Part shown: in pieces, positions 1 through 7,788 of the stretch
How positions within the stretch are numbered: position 1 is the first letter of the stretch
Layout: each line of letters starts with the position of its first letter
NCBI GenBank assembly: GCA_024233285.1
Contig: JACKPU010000003.1
Location: 186,001-250,000, forward strand
Direction of reading: 5' to 3'
DNA: 64,000 nucleotides
DNA from: Opitutaceae bacterium
GTDB lineage: Bacteria > Verrucomicrobiota > Verrucomicrobiia > Opitutales > Opitutaceae
Program-made: the position numbers and the translations under genes
Notes under the pieces: generated by a model
What the model was told of the DNA's origin: nothing
Databases searched by the model: none
What the model saw: only the letters and a program-made list of their open reading frames with translations

Positions 1-69
1 GATCATCCCGTCTATTCCAATTGCTTGGAGAGCCGCTACCTCAAGGTGCTGTGGGCACGGGTGGTGTGA
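1..69 (+). CDS. C-terminal tail of a gene cut by the window edge, possibly an RlmI-type rRNA methyltransferase
   Basis: Frame 1 is open from the first base and encodes 22 residues ending ...SRYLKVLWARVV before a TGA at 67-69. The pattern DHPV, then a short gap, then YLK and a hydrophobic-Arg-Val end resembles the C-terminus of class I SAM-dependent 23S rRNA m5C methyltransferases of the RlmI/YccW type. That match rests on memory of the family's terminal motif over very few residues, so the product is a guess. It converges on the CDGSH gene, whose stop codon lies 5 bases further on. Confidence 0.35.
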   Translation, partial: DHPVYSNCLESRYLKVLWARVV

Positions 70-73
70 GGCG

Positions 74-310
74 TCAAATCTGCTTGTGCGAGCCGTCGCA
101 GAACGCGCCGTTGGCCGAGTGTTTGCAGCCGCACCAAGCAACGGTTGTTTCCTCGGTGAGTTCGACTTTCTTGGGCGCGATGCCCGTGCCCTTGTGCGAG
201 CCGTCACAAAACGGCTGGTCTTGGGATTTGCCGCAGGCGCACCACCAGTAGGTGCCGGCGGGCATTTTCTTAACGTAGGGCGATTTTTGGGGGATTTCGG
301 GGGTGGACAT
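74..310 (-). CDS. Dual CDGSH iron-sulfur domain protein
   Basis: A 78-residue protein with two CDGSH-type motifs: CACGKSQDQPFCDGSH at about residues 26-41 and CGCKHSANGAFCDGSH at about 60-75. Each supplies the three cysteines and one histidine that bind a [2Fe-2S] cluster in the mitoNEET/MiNT-like family, so this is a tandem, MiNT-type protein. The precise role of bacterial members is unknown; redox or iron-sulfur handling in the cytoplasm is inferred. The start MSTPEIPQKSPY was chosen because the longer frame upstream (to 436) is low-complexity and overlaps the 3' end of yebC. It lies 10 bases after yebC and is probably co-transcribed. Confidence 0.85.
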   Translation of the reverse strand: MSTPEIPQKSPYVKKMPAGTYWWCACGKSQDQPFCDGSHKGTGIAPKKVELTEETTVAWCGCKHSANGAFCDGSHKQI

Positions 311-320
311 AAAGGGAGAC

Positions 321-1052
321 TTATTTGACGGCGGCCCAGACACGCTGGACGTCGTCGTGATCTTCGATGGCTTGGAGAAATTCGCCGACTTCGGCGCGCT
401 GGGTGTCATCGAGTTCCGGAAATTGTTTGGCGACATAGCCGAGTTCGCTGGTCACGACCGTCCAGCCGTTTTCCTTGAGCCAGGTGGAGACCGCATGCAC
501 GTCCGCGCGCTCCGTGATGAAACGCGCGCCAGCGTGATCCTCGGGAATGTCGTCGTTCTGGTTGGCGGTCAGCGGCTCGAAGTCATTCGCGCCCGCTTCG
601 ATTGCAGCGGTTTCGAGATCGGTGCCGGCGTCGGGGTGGTGGGCCTCGACCAGCCCGACGTGATCGAACAGGAACTTGTTGCTGCCGGCATTACCGAGCA
701 CGCCGTGGCGGAAGAGAACGCGCATTTCGGGGGCGGTGCGCTGATGGTTGTCGGTGTAGACCTCGACGATCACCGGCACTTTGTGCGGGGTGTAGCCCTC
801 GAACACGACATGTTCGAGTGACGACTTGTCGCCGCCGAGACCGGCGCCCTTGGCGATGGCGCGCTCGATCACGTCGCGGGTCACACTGGCCTTCTTGGCC
901 TTTTCCACCGCGGCATAGAGGCGCGCGTTGGCCGTGAGATCCGGCCCGCCGAGTTTGGCGGCGACGGTGATCTCCTTGGTCATCTTGCCGGCGACCTTGC
1001 TCTTCTTTTCGTTAATAATCGCACGTTTCGCGTGCAGCCATTGGCGTCCCAT
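321..1052 (-). CDS. yebC: YebC/PmpR family regulatory protein
   Basis: A 243-residue protein of the YebC/TACO1 family, with the typical N-terminus MGRQWLHAKRA, an early AKLGGPDLTANARL segment and the VTRDVIERAIAKGAG helix. Members act as transcriptional regulators in some bacteria and have been connected with relief of ribosome stalling at proline stretches. Length is normal for the family. The frame stays open upstream to 1853, but homology begins at MGRQW, so the start is set at 1052. It is divergent from the carbonic anhydrase, with about 100 bases between the starts. Co-occurrence with efp nearby may be chance. Confidence 0.93.
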   Translation of the reverse strand: MGRQWLHAKRAIINEKKSKVAGKMTKEITVAAKLGGPDLTANARLYAAVEKAKKASVTRDVIERAIAKGAGLGGDKSSLEHVVFEGYTPHKVPVIVEVYTDNHQRTAPEMRVLFRHGVLGNAGSNKFLFDHVGLVEAHHPDAGTDLETAAIEAGANDFEPLTANQNDDIPEDHAGARFITERADVHAVSTWLKENGWTVVTSELGYVAKQFPELDDTQRAEVGEFLQAIEDHDDVQRVWAAVK

Positions 1053-1154
1053 AGGACGGGGAGCTTTGGCGGTTACTCCGCCCGCACGCAATCCGGAAGC
1101 AGCGTCAAGATTCGGGGTGGACAAGCGCACGCCAAAGCGAACCATCGCCGTTGC

Positions 1155-1802
1155 ATGAAATTCCTCAGCCACCTGTTTACGTCCAACCGGAATTGGGCGG
1201 AAAACATCCGGCAGCAGATGCCGGACTTCTTTTCCAAGCTGGCGAAACAGCAGTCTCCGAAATATTTGTGGATCGGGTGTTCGGACAGCCGCGTGCCGGC
1301 CAATGAGATCATCGGCCTGTTGCCGGGTGAGGTTTTCGTGCATCGCAACATCGCGAACGTGGTCGTGCATGCCGACCTGAACTGTCTTTCCGTCATTCAG
1401 TTTGCCGTGGATGTGCTCAAGGTGGAGCACATCATGGTGGTGGGCCATTACGGCTGCGGCGGCGTGCAGGCGGCGATGCGCTGCCAGCGCGTGGGCCTGG
1501 CGGACAACTGGCTGCGGCATGTGCAGGATGTAAAGACAAAGCATGCCGGTTGTTTGCATTGCCTGCAGGACGAACCGGCGCGGATCGAGCGGCTCTGCGA
1601 ATTGAATGTGATCGAACAGGCGGCCAACGTTTGCGCCACGACCGTGGTGCAGGATGCTTGGGCACGCGGCCAGCCGCTGGCGATTCACAGCTGGATTTAC
1701 GGTCTGCACGACGGCTTGCTCCGCGACTTGAAAATGACGCCCAACAGTGCCGAGTCTGTTGACAGTTGTTATCGGGAGGCTGTGGCGGCGCTGGCGGTCT
1801 GA
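1155..1802 (+). CDS. Beta-class carbonic anhydrase
   Basis: A 215-residue zinc enzyme that interconverts CO2 and bicarbonate in the cytoplasm. The catalytic motifs are visible: CSDSRVPA (zinc Cys and the Asp-Arg dyad) near residue 39, HRNIAN near residue 63, and GHYGCGG (zinc His and Cys) near residue 97. Length fits the beta family. The start MKFLSHLFTSNRNW was chosen because the upstream extension to 1032 is antisense to the yebC start and not conserved. A hairpin at 1855-1888 can terminate it. No substrate transporter is adjacent, so whether it serves pH, carboxylation or cyanate metabolism cannot be read from context. Confidence 0.95.
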   Translation: MKFLSHLFTSNRNWAENIRQQMPDFFSKLAKQQSPKYLWIGCSDSRVPANEIIGLLPGEVFVHRNIANVVVHADLNCLSVIQFAVDVLKVEHIMVVGHYGCGGVQAAMRCQRVGLADNWLRHVQDVKTKHAGCLHCLQDEPARIERLCELNVIEQAANVCATTVVQDAWARGQPLAIHSWIYGLHDGLLRDLKMTPNSAESVDSCYREAVAALAV

Positions 1803-1854
1803 GCACCTATCCAAGTCCCCGGCAGTTCGTTGCTGGCCCGCGAATCTGGTCACA

Positions 1855-1888
1855 AAAAACCCGCGGGGGATGCACCGCGGGTTTTGAT
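1855..1888. terminator. Bidirectional rho-independent terminator between carbonic anhydrase and efp
   Basis: The arms AAAACCCGCGG and CCGCGGGTTTT are perfectly complementary around a loop of 8 bases. The stem is flanked by A-runs on the left and T-runs on the right, so it works in both directions for these two convergent genes. Confidence 0.8.
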
Positions 1889-1907
1889 TTGAAAGCGTGG
1901 GCGCCGT

Positions 1908-2465
1908 TTACGCGCGGCCCATGTAGGAGCCGTCGATCGTGCTGACCTTGATCGTCTCGCCTTCCTTGATGAAGAGCGGCACGGAGACGACGAGGCCGGT
2001 TTCGAGCGTGGCGGGCTTTTGCACGTTGCTCGCGGTGTCACCCTTGATGCCGTCGGCGCTTTCGGTGACCTTGAGCACTACGGAAGAGGGCAGGTCCACG
2101 TTGATCGCGACGCCTTCAACGAAGAGCACGTCCACTTTGCCGTTGGGAGCGAGGTAGTTCTTGAGCTCGCCGATCGTCTCTTCGCTCAGTTCGATCTGAT
2201 CGAAGGTCTCGGGGTCCATGAATGCGTAGGTGCCGCGGTCGGCATAGCTGAATTCCAGCGTGCGGCGGTCGGTCGAGAGCACTTCGACGGTGTCGGTCGA
2301 GGCAAAGCGCTGGTCGAGCGCCTTGCCGTAGCGAAGATTGCGCATCTTGACCTGCACGAAGGCGCGGAGGTTGCCGGGCGTGCGGTGTTGGGTTTCCATG
2401 ACGAGGTGCGGTTCACCATTGTATTTGATGACCTGACCTTTGCGGATGTCGTTGGCTGCGGGCAT
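1908..2465 (-). CDS. efp: Translation elongation factor P
   Basis: A 185-residue EF-P, which enters the ribosomal E site and relieves stalling at polyproline. The KOW-like N-terminal domain and two OB domains have normal length, and the C-terminal signature IKVSTIDGSYMGR is intact. The tip loop that contacts the peptidyl-tRNA acceptor end reads RTPGNLRAF, so the residue at the usual modification site is Asn32 (or Arg34 two residues on), not the Lys34 or Arg32 of well-studied EF-Ps. Classic EpmA/EarP chemistry is therefore unlikely to apply. It has its own promoter candidate upstream and a shared terminator downstream. Confidence 0.95.
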   Translation of the reverse strand: MPAANDIRKGQVIKYNGEPHLVMETQHRTPGNLRAFVQVKMRNLRYGKALDQRFASTDTVEVLSTDRRTLEFSYADRGTYAFMDPETFDQIELSEETIGELKNYLAPNGKVDVLFVEGVAINVDLPSSVVLKVTESADGIKGDTASNVQKPATLETGLVVSVPLFIKEGETIKVSTIDGSYMGRA

Positions 2466-2501
2466 TTGAGTGACGTTGAATTTGAATTGCGAAAGGGTCA
2501 G

Positions 2502-2530
2502 GAGTTAAGAAACGCCCCCCGCGAGGTCAA
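2502..2530 (-). promoter_or_regulatory. Candidate sigma-70 promoter for efp
   Basis: On the minus strand TTGACC (2525-2530) and TAACTC (2502-2507) are separated by 17 bases, about 37 bases upstream of the efp start. The -35 is good and the -10 weak. Confidence 0.4.
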
Positions 2531-2622
2531 GCTGCGAGGCATCGGGCCTGCCCCGGCCGGTAATTGGTGCATCTCAAACTTGTCATTTCCAGCCACATCG
2601 GAAGACTGCGCCCCCATAACCC

Positions 2623-3948
2623 ATGAAACAACGCACCCTCGCGCGCGAAGTCTCCATCCAAGGCAGTGCCCTCCACACGGGCGAGGCCGTCACTCTCACG
2701 CTGAAACCGGCTCCGGCCGGACACGGCATCGTGTTCAAACGCGTCGACCTCAACGGCGCGCCGGAACTGCGTCCGACGGTGGATCAAATCACCGATCTGG
2801 TGCGGGCCACGACGATTCAGAGCGGCCACGCCAAGATTCACACGGTTGAGCACGTGCTCAGCGCGCTGCACGGCTGCGGCGTGGACAACGTCGTGATTGA
2901 AATGAATGCCTCGGAGCCGCCCATCATGGACGGTTCGGCCAAGCCGTTCGTGAACCTCATTCTCCAAGGCGAACCGGTCGAACAGGACAAGGAACGCGAA
3001 TACTTCACGCTGGACGCGCCGGTTTCGGTGACCCGGGGCGATTCGTCCATCATCGCGCTGCCGGCCGACGAGCTCAAAATCTCCTGCACGTCGGCCGACA
3101 ACCGCGGCATCCACACCCAGCACCTTTCGCTGTCGATCGATCCCGACACGTTCATCACGCAGATCGCCGCCGCCCGCACGTTCACGATTTACGAGGACAT
3201 CGAGGAGCTGCTCAAGATGGGCAAGATCAAGGGCGGGTCGCTCGATTGCGCCGTCGTCATCAAGGGCGACAAGATCATCTCGAAGGAACCGCTCCGGTTT
3301 AAAGACGAGTTCGTGCGCCACAAGATTCTCGATATCATCGGCGACGTGATGCTGCTCGGGCTGCCGCTGAAGGCGCACATCATCGCCACGCGCCCCGGCC
3401 ACGCGATCAACGCCGAGCTCACCAAGGCGCTGTTCGAGCGCCTGCAGGAAAAGAAGAAGGGGCCGAAAAAGAAGCCGCGGCCTTCGACCGTCCTGCCGAC
3501 GGAGACATCGCTCGATATCCGCCGCATCATGGATACGATCCCGCATCGTTATCCGTTCGTGCTGATCGATCGCGTGGTCGAGTTCATCGGCGACGACGAG
3601 CTGGTCGCGATCAAGAATGTCACGATCAACGAGCCCTACTTCATGGGCCACTTTCCCACGAATCCGGTGATGCCCGGCGTCCTCCAGCTTGAGGCCATGG
3701 CGCAGGCCGCGGGCATCATTCTGCTGCGCAAGGTCGCCAAGGCCAGCGGCACGCCGTTCTTCATGAGCGCGGACAAGGTCAAGTTCCGCCGCCCCGTGCG
3801 TCCCGGCGATCAGGTCATCATCAACGCCAAGATCACCAAGATGCGCGGCGAGAAGCTGGCGGCCGCCGAGTGCAATTGCACCGTGGGCGGACAGGTCGTT
3901 TCCTCGGCCGAACTCATGTTCGCGATCGTCGAGGAAGGCGAAGATTAA
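2623..3948 (+). CDS. lpxC-fabZ: Fused LpxC deacetylase / FabZ dehydratase
   Basis: A 441-residue bifunctional protein. Residues 1-285 are LpxC, the zinc-dependent UDP-3-O-acyl-GlcNAc deacetylase that commits precursors to lipid A: HTVEHVLSALHG (about 73-84) carries Glu and the zinc His, MDGSAKPF follows, and HKILDIIGD near 232 carries the other zinc His and Asp. Residues 289-441 are FabZ, the 3-hydroxyacyl-ACP dehydratase of fatty acid elongation, with IPHRYPFVLIDRV, GHFPTNPVMPG (catalytic His, near 341) and LQLEAMAQ (catalytic Glu). Such fusions are known in Bacteroidota, Chlorobi and Verrucomicrobiota. The Lys/Pro-rich linker KKKGPKKKPRP separates the domains. It is followed by lpxA after 8 bases. 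Confidence 0.97.
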   Translation: MKQRTLAREVSIQGSALHTGEAVTLTLKPAPAGHGIVFKRVDLNGAPELRPTVDQITDLVRATTIQSGHAKIHTVEHVLSALHGCGVDNVVIEMNASEPPIMDGSAKPFVNLILQGEPVEQDKEREYFTLDAPVSVTRGDSSIIALPADELKISCTSADNRGIHTQHLSLSIDPDTFITQIAAARTFTIYEDIEELLKMGKIKGGSLDCAVVIKGDKIISKEPLRFKDEFVRHKILDIIGDVMLLGLPLKAHIIATRPGHAINAELTKALFERLQEKKKGPKKKPRPSTVLPTETSLDIRRIMDTIPHRYPFVLIDRVVEFIGDDELVAIKNVTINEPYFMGHFPTNPVMPGVLQLEAMAQAAGIILLRKVAKASGTPFFMSADKVKFRRPVRPGDQVIINAKITKMRGEKLAAAECNCTVGGQVVSSAELMFAIVEEGED

Positions 3949-3956
3949 GCCGCGCC

Positions 3957-4745
3957 ATGGCCACAACCATCCACCCCACGGCGATCGTTGAAAAGGGCGC
4001 TGAACTCGGGGCCGACGTTGAAATCGGTCCCTTCGCCTACGTGGGACCCGAGGTCTGGCTGGGCGAGGGCACGCGGCTGCATCACCACGCCTCGGTCGAG
4101 GGCAACACCGTGCTCGGCGCCGGTTGCGAACTATTTCCCTACTGCAGCATCGGCGCGAAGACGCAGGACCTGAAGTTCAAGGGCGGCAGCCCCGGCCTGC
4201 GTGTCGGCAATCGCAACGTCTTTCGCGAATACGTCAGCGTGCACGCCGCGACCAACGACGGCGAATACACCGTGCTCGGTTCGCACAACACGATTCTGGC
4301 CTACAGCCACATCGCGCACGACTGCCAGCTCGGCAGCCACATCGTAATGAGCAACGCCGTGTCGATGGCCGGCCACGTGACGGTCGAGGACCATGTCGTG
4401 ATCGGCGGCGCGGCCGGCATCCATCAGTTCTGCCGCATCGGCGCCTACGCCATGCTCTCCGCCATGGCCAAGCTCGTGCAGGACCTGCCGCCCTGGTTCA
4501 TCGCCGACGGCACGCCCGCCGTGGTGCGTGCGATCAACAAGGTCGGTCTCGAGCGCAATGGTTTCTCCGCCGAGCAGATCGAGCGCGTGAAACAGATTCA
4601 CCGCATCTATTTCCGCTCCGGCCTCAACCGCACGCAGGCGCTGGAGAAACTCGCCACTCATGCGGACGTCGCCACGCCGGAATTCCGCCAGATCATCGAA
4701 TTCACCGCCCAAAGCGAACGCGGCATAGCCCCCGGCGGTAGTTGA
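3957..4745 (+). CDS. lpxA: UDP-N-acetylglucosamine O-acyltransferase
   Basis: A 262-residue LpxA, which catalyses the first step of lipid A synthesis, transfer of a 3-hydroxyacyl chain from ACP to UDP-GlcNAc. The N-terminal two thirds is a left-handed beta-helix of hexapeptide repeats, the catalytic His lies in YSHIAHDCQLG near residue 120, and a C-terminal helical domain (ERVKQIHRIYFRSGLNRTQAL) is present. The start ATG lies 8 bases after the lpxC-fabZ stop, so the two genes are translated from one message and share 3-hydroxyacyl-ACP as metabolite. The longer frame to 3870 only overlaps lpxC-fabZ. Confidence 0.96.
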   Translation: MATTIHPTAIVEKGAELGADVEIGPFAYVGPEVWLGEGTRLHHHASVEGNTVLGAGCELFPYCSIGAKTQDLKFKGGSPGLRVGNRNVFREYVSVHAATNDGEYTVLGSHNTILAYSHIAHDCQLGSHIVMSNAVSMAGHVTVEDHVVIGGAAGIHQFCRIGAYAMLSAMAKLVQDLPPWFIADGTPAVVRAINKVGLERNGFSAEQIERVKQIHRIYFRSGLNRTQALEKLATHADVATPEFRQIIEFTAQSERGIAPGGS

Positions 4746-4768
4746 TCCGTCTAAGGTCCGTTTTGTTT

Positions 4769-4866
4769 CAACCACGAATGGACACGAATACACACGAATC
4801 TGAGAGGCACTGCGCGCTCCTGAACATGGTTTTCCATTCGTGCTTATTCGTGTCCATTCGTGGTTG
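4769..4866. repeat. Long inverted repeat (REP/MITE-like) between lpxA and the BNR gene
   Basis: A 22-base arm beginning CAACCACGAATGGACACG (4769-4790) has a perfect reverse complement at 4845-4866. The match extends inward with few mismatches through a further CACGAAT/ATTCGTG block, leaving a loop of about 35 bases. The arms are themselves built from direct ACGAAT units. No open reading frame is inside. Whether it is a terminator for lpxA or a dispersed repeat cannot be told from one copy. Confidence 0.7.
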
Positions 4867-4924
4867 AACCCATGATTCAGGGTTTTTCCTTCTGCGCGTT
4901 TTGTGCATTTTGGCGGCTATTCCC

Positions 4925-6175
4925 ATGACCACCCCATTTGTCCTTTCTGAAACCGGCAGCGGCCGCGCGACGGCCTACATCGAATCGCCCAAGATCATCA
5001 CCTTTCAGGGCAAGACCCACGCCACGTGGCTCGACACGCCGCCGGAAGGGTTTCGCATCAAGATCCGCACGCTGGATCACGCGACGGGGCAGTGGGGCGA
5101 GGCCGTGACGATCGGCGAGGCGGTGGACAACCACGGCGGTCCGGCGCTCACGGTCGATGCCGCCGGCTACCTGCACATCGTCTATTACTCGCATCACCAT
5201 CCGTTTCGTTATCACCGTTCCGTGCGGCCCAATGATGCGTCGGCCTGGGAGCCGATGGAACAGTTCGGCACCGACCTGACTTACCCGACGCTCGTCTGCG
5301 CGCAGGACGGCACGCTGATTCTGACCGCGCGGCGTTCCTACGAAAAGGAACCGTGGGAACTCGAACTCTGGCGCAAGCCGCCCGGCGGCGCGTGGACGCC
5401 TCAGGGCCCGATCCTCAAATCGCAACACATCAACTACAGCCAATACGCCGCGTCGATGAGTTGGGAGGCTGATCACCGCGGCATGGTGCTCACGTTCCGC
5501 GTTTACGAACAACCGTCCTACGACACCCCGCCGGTTTCCTACACGTGGGTCGGCGCCATACGCAGTCCCGACGAAGGCCGCACATGGCAAAAGCTCGACG
5601 GCACGCCGATTCCGCTGCCCGCGACCCGGGACACGGCCGACGTGATTTTCCGCACGCGCTCCGCCGACGGTCGTAATGCCGAGGCCGGGGCGACCGTGCT
5701 CGGACCCGACGACAAGGTGTTCGTCGCCTACAGCGATCGGCTTGATCGCAGCGCGCAGGGCTATCTGGCCACGCCGCGTGAGGGTGGCGGTTGGGATCAC
5801 TTGCATCTCAACCCGTTTCTCCCGCCCGCCCTGCGCAATCACGCGCTGATCATGTCCGGCGGCATGGCCGCTACGAGCGACGGCCGTTTGATCCTCCTCG
5901 CGCCCTTGCTCGACCTGTCCGACGGCGACCAATACTGGGGCCACCCCAGCACGCGCATCGTGCGCTTCGAATCTACCGACGGCGGCAAAACCTTCACGGC
6001 CGGACTCCTCGGCGGCGGTATCCCCAGCGAACCGCAATGGATGCCGAGCGTCGAACGCGCCACCGGCTTCAACGAACTACCCGCAACGCCCAGTGTGCTC
6101 TACACCGAAGGCGGTCGTGGTGCCGGTTTGGGCGACGTGCTCAAGAATCACGTGCTCTGGCGGATGCTGGATTAG
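4925..6175 (+). CDS. BNR-4 repeat-containing protein (sialidase-like beta-propeller)
   Basis: A 416-residue protein built of beta-propeller blades. Features include WGEAVTIGEAVDNHGGPALTVD followed by YLHIVYYSHHHPFRYHRS near the start, and Asp-box-like turns such as SPDEGRTWQKL and STDGGKTFTAG. This layout is typical of BNR-4 family proteins, often found with polysaccharide lyases and glycosidases in Verrucomicrobiota and Bacteroidota. No signal peptide is obvious in MTTPFVLSETGSG, so a cytoplasmic location is possible. The start at 4925 was preferred over the GTG at 4901, which lies in repeat-like intergenic DNA. Substrate unknown. Confidence 0.75.
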   Translation: MTTPFVLSETGSGRATAYIESPKIITFQGKTHATWLDTPPEGFRIKIRTLDHATGQWGEAVTIGEAVDNHGGPALTVDAAGYLHIVYYSHHHPFRYHRSVRPNDASAWEPMEQFGTDLTYPTLVCAQDGTLILTARRSYEKEPWELELWRKPPGGAWTPQGPILKSQHINYSQYAASMSWEADHRGMVLTFRVYEQPSYDTPPVSYTWVGAIRSPDEGRTWQKLDGTPIPLPATRDTADVIFRTRSADGRNAEAGATVLGPDDKVFVAYSDRLDRSAQGYLATPREGGGWDHLHLNPFLPPALRNHALIMSGGMAATSDGRLILLAPLLDLSDGDQYWGHPSTRIVRFESTDGGKTFTAGLLGGGIPSEPQWMPSVERATGFNELPATPSVLYTEGGRGAGLGDVLKNHVLWRMLD

Positions 6176-6207
6176 ATTTTTGCCTCACGCAGAGCCGCGG
6201 AGCCGCC

Positions 6208-6756
6208 ATGATAAATCCAGGAGCCAGCCCGCATTCGTGGTTTTCAGGAAAATGGCCGGTTCGGATTCTCGTGGTGGCGGTCGTGGTGATGATCGGGGCT
6301 TATTCGCTGGAAATCGCTTTGCGAGAGGTGCACTTTCATCGCATCCGGATCAAGGCCCCCAATCCCCAAGAGTTCGTGGCGTGGTTCAACCATCAAGAGA
6401 AACGTTGCACGGCCGAGGAGACGGCGGAATTCAACAAGGCGGTCGGCATCATCTATGCAAACGTCGGAACCACGAATCCGAGCATCCGCAAAGTGCCGGG
6501 AGCGGATCGCTCGGCGCTGTGCAAGGAAATCGACGGCCAGATCGTGGCCGACGTGATCATCCGTTCTTACAAACTGGCGAACGAACAACTGGTCCTGTTT
6601 ATCACCCGCCAGCAAAACGACGTTCTGCGCATCATGGCCTCCGCGGGCGTGAACGAAATGGTGACGCACAAGCAGCAAGTGATCAAAGAAGCTCAAGCTC
6701 AGCTGGCGAAGAACAAAGAGCGCATCGCCGTCATGCAGCAGTTAGGGAAGTTGTAA
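6208..6756 (+). CDS. Hypothetical single-pass membrane protein with C-terminal coiled coil
   Basis: 182 residues, not recognised. One hydrophobic segment (VRILVVAVVVMIGAYSLEIAL, about 18-38) follows a short N-terminus. A polar, presumably periplasmic domain has two cysteines (KRCTAEE and ALCKEID) that could form a disulfide. The last 40 residues (HKQQVIKEAQAQLAKNKERI) look like a coiled-coil helix. The open frame continues upstream to 5791, but that part only overlaps the BNR gene in another frame, so the ATG at 6208 was chosen. It has no clear operon partner. Confidence 0.6.
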   Translation: MINPGASPHSWFSGKWPVRILVVAVVVMIGAYSLEIALREVHFHRIRIKAPNPQEFVAWFNHQEKRCTAEETAEFNKAVGIIYANVGTTNPSIRKVPGADRSALCKEIDGQIVADVIIRSYKLANEQLVLFITRQQNDVLRIMASAGVNEMVTHKQQVIKEAQAQLAKNKERIAVMQQLGKL

Positions 6757-6919
6757 CTGCCTTCGCGAACTCCGAGGCTGGTTACGAGGGCTCGATTATT
6801 AGAAATCAAATATCCGCAGTTGCCCCCTTGGCTGGTCCCTTCGTGGTAAGGCGCTATCCACGAAACTGACTATTTCACGAACGTCAAAGATGCGCCACTA
6901 CAGCTTGCGGCCGTTTGCT

Positions 6920-7639
6920 CTAGTGACTTTTTAGCTCCTTGTTTGTTAGTTCTGAAAACGTCTTATCCATGCCCGATTCGATACGCTGACGCCTGATTTC
7001 TTCTTTTTGGTCTTTCAGCATGGTGACCAGATCGCTCATGCGATCAGCGAGCGCATCGTTCTCGGCTATCCAGACACGCTTCTCCTTGAAGGTGACACCG
7101 GGATAGAGGGATTCCATATCAGGGATTTGCCGTGCCTCCCTTTGGACTCTTTCGACAACCTTCACGAGTTCATCCAGATCACCAAATGCGTAGCCATTGA
7201 TCCAAGGGCCACTCAGCTGGAAGAACGCATTCTGCGCGTGCAGCAGTTCGAAACCGTCACTGCCGATGCTCCCCATCTTGGCCTCGTCCAGCAAAGTCCC
7301 GAATTGTCGTCCGCGATACTGTGCCGTGTAGAACCAGTAGACGGATTCTTTTCTGAAACCGCGGTCGTAGAGGCGAATCGCGGCAACATAGAGTTGGGCA
7401 AAGCTCAGCGTGAGCCATTCCTCCTTCATTGTGGCGATGGTGGCGAGGAACTCGTCCTCATTCTCCGAGGCCAATCCAGCGCTAAATCGCCCGACACTGA
7501 CAACGGGTCCATCCCAATTGTAGAACGGCGTGACGTAGATATGGATCCGTGAGTAGTCGATGTCGAACGGAGTGGCGTGCGACGCAGTGCACTGGGCTAG
7601 AACAGCACAAACCGTAAGGAATAGGCGTTTCATATTCAT
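6920..7639 (-). CDS. Hypothetical exported protein
   Basis: 239 residues, not recognised. The N-terminus MNMKRLFLTVCAVLAQCTASHAT is a plausible signal peptide with cleavage after SHA, so the product is probably periplasmic. The mature part is rich in aromatic residues (HIYVTPFYNWDGP; YWFYTAQYRGRQFG) and ends in a charged helical stretch (LKDQKEEIRRQRIESG). The gene is less GC-rich than its neighbours and flanked by about 150 gene-free bases on each side, which may indicate later acquisition. No conserved neighbour suggests a function. Confidence 0.55.
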   Translation of the reverse strand: MNMKRLFLTVCAVLAQCTASHATPFDIDYSRIHIYVTPFYNWDGPVVSVGRFSAGLASENEDEFLATIATMKEEWLTLSFAQLYVAAIRLYDRGFRKESVYWFYTAQYRGRQFGTLLDEAKMGSIGSDGFELLHAQNAFFQLSGPWINGYAFGDLDELVKVVERVQREARQIPDMESLYPGVTFKEKRVWIAENDALADRMSDLVTMLKDQKEEIRRQRIESGMDKTFSELTNKELKSH

Positions 7640-7788
7640 AGAGCTAACAGTATTATTCGGCCTTACTCAAAGGCGTGATTCGGATAGAGGCATGGTCTCA
7701 ACTAATCCGATAGCTAACTGACAGCCAAACATATAGATTTTCGGGTCAGGCATTAGCGGGCCGCGATGGGCTCCGACTAAAGCATTCA

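Noticed and set aside
2527..3966. 479-residue open frame antisense to lpxC-fabZ
   Set aside because: The sense frame has all catalytic motifs of LpxC and FabZ; the antisense product has no recognisable family and arises from high-GC codon bias.
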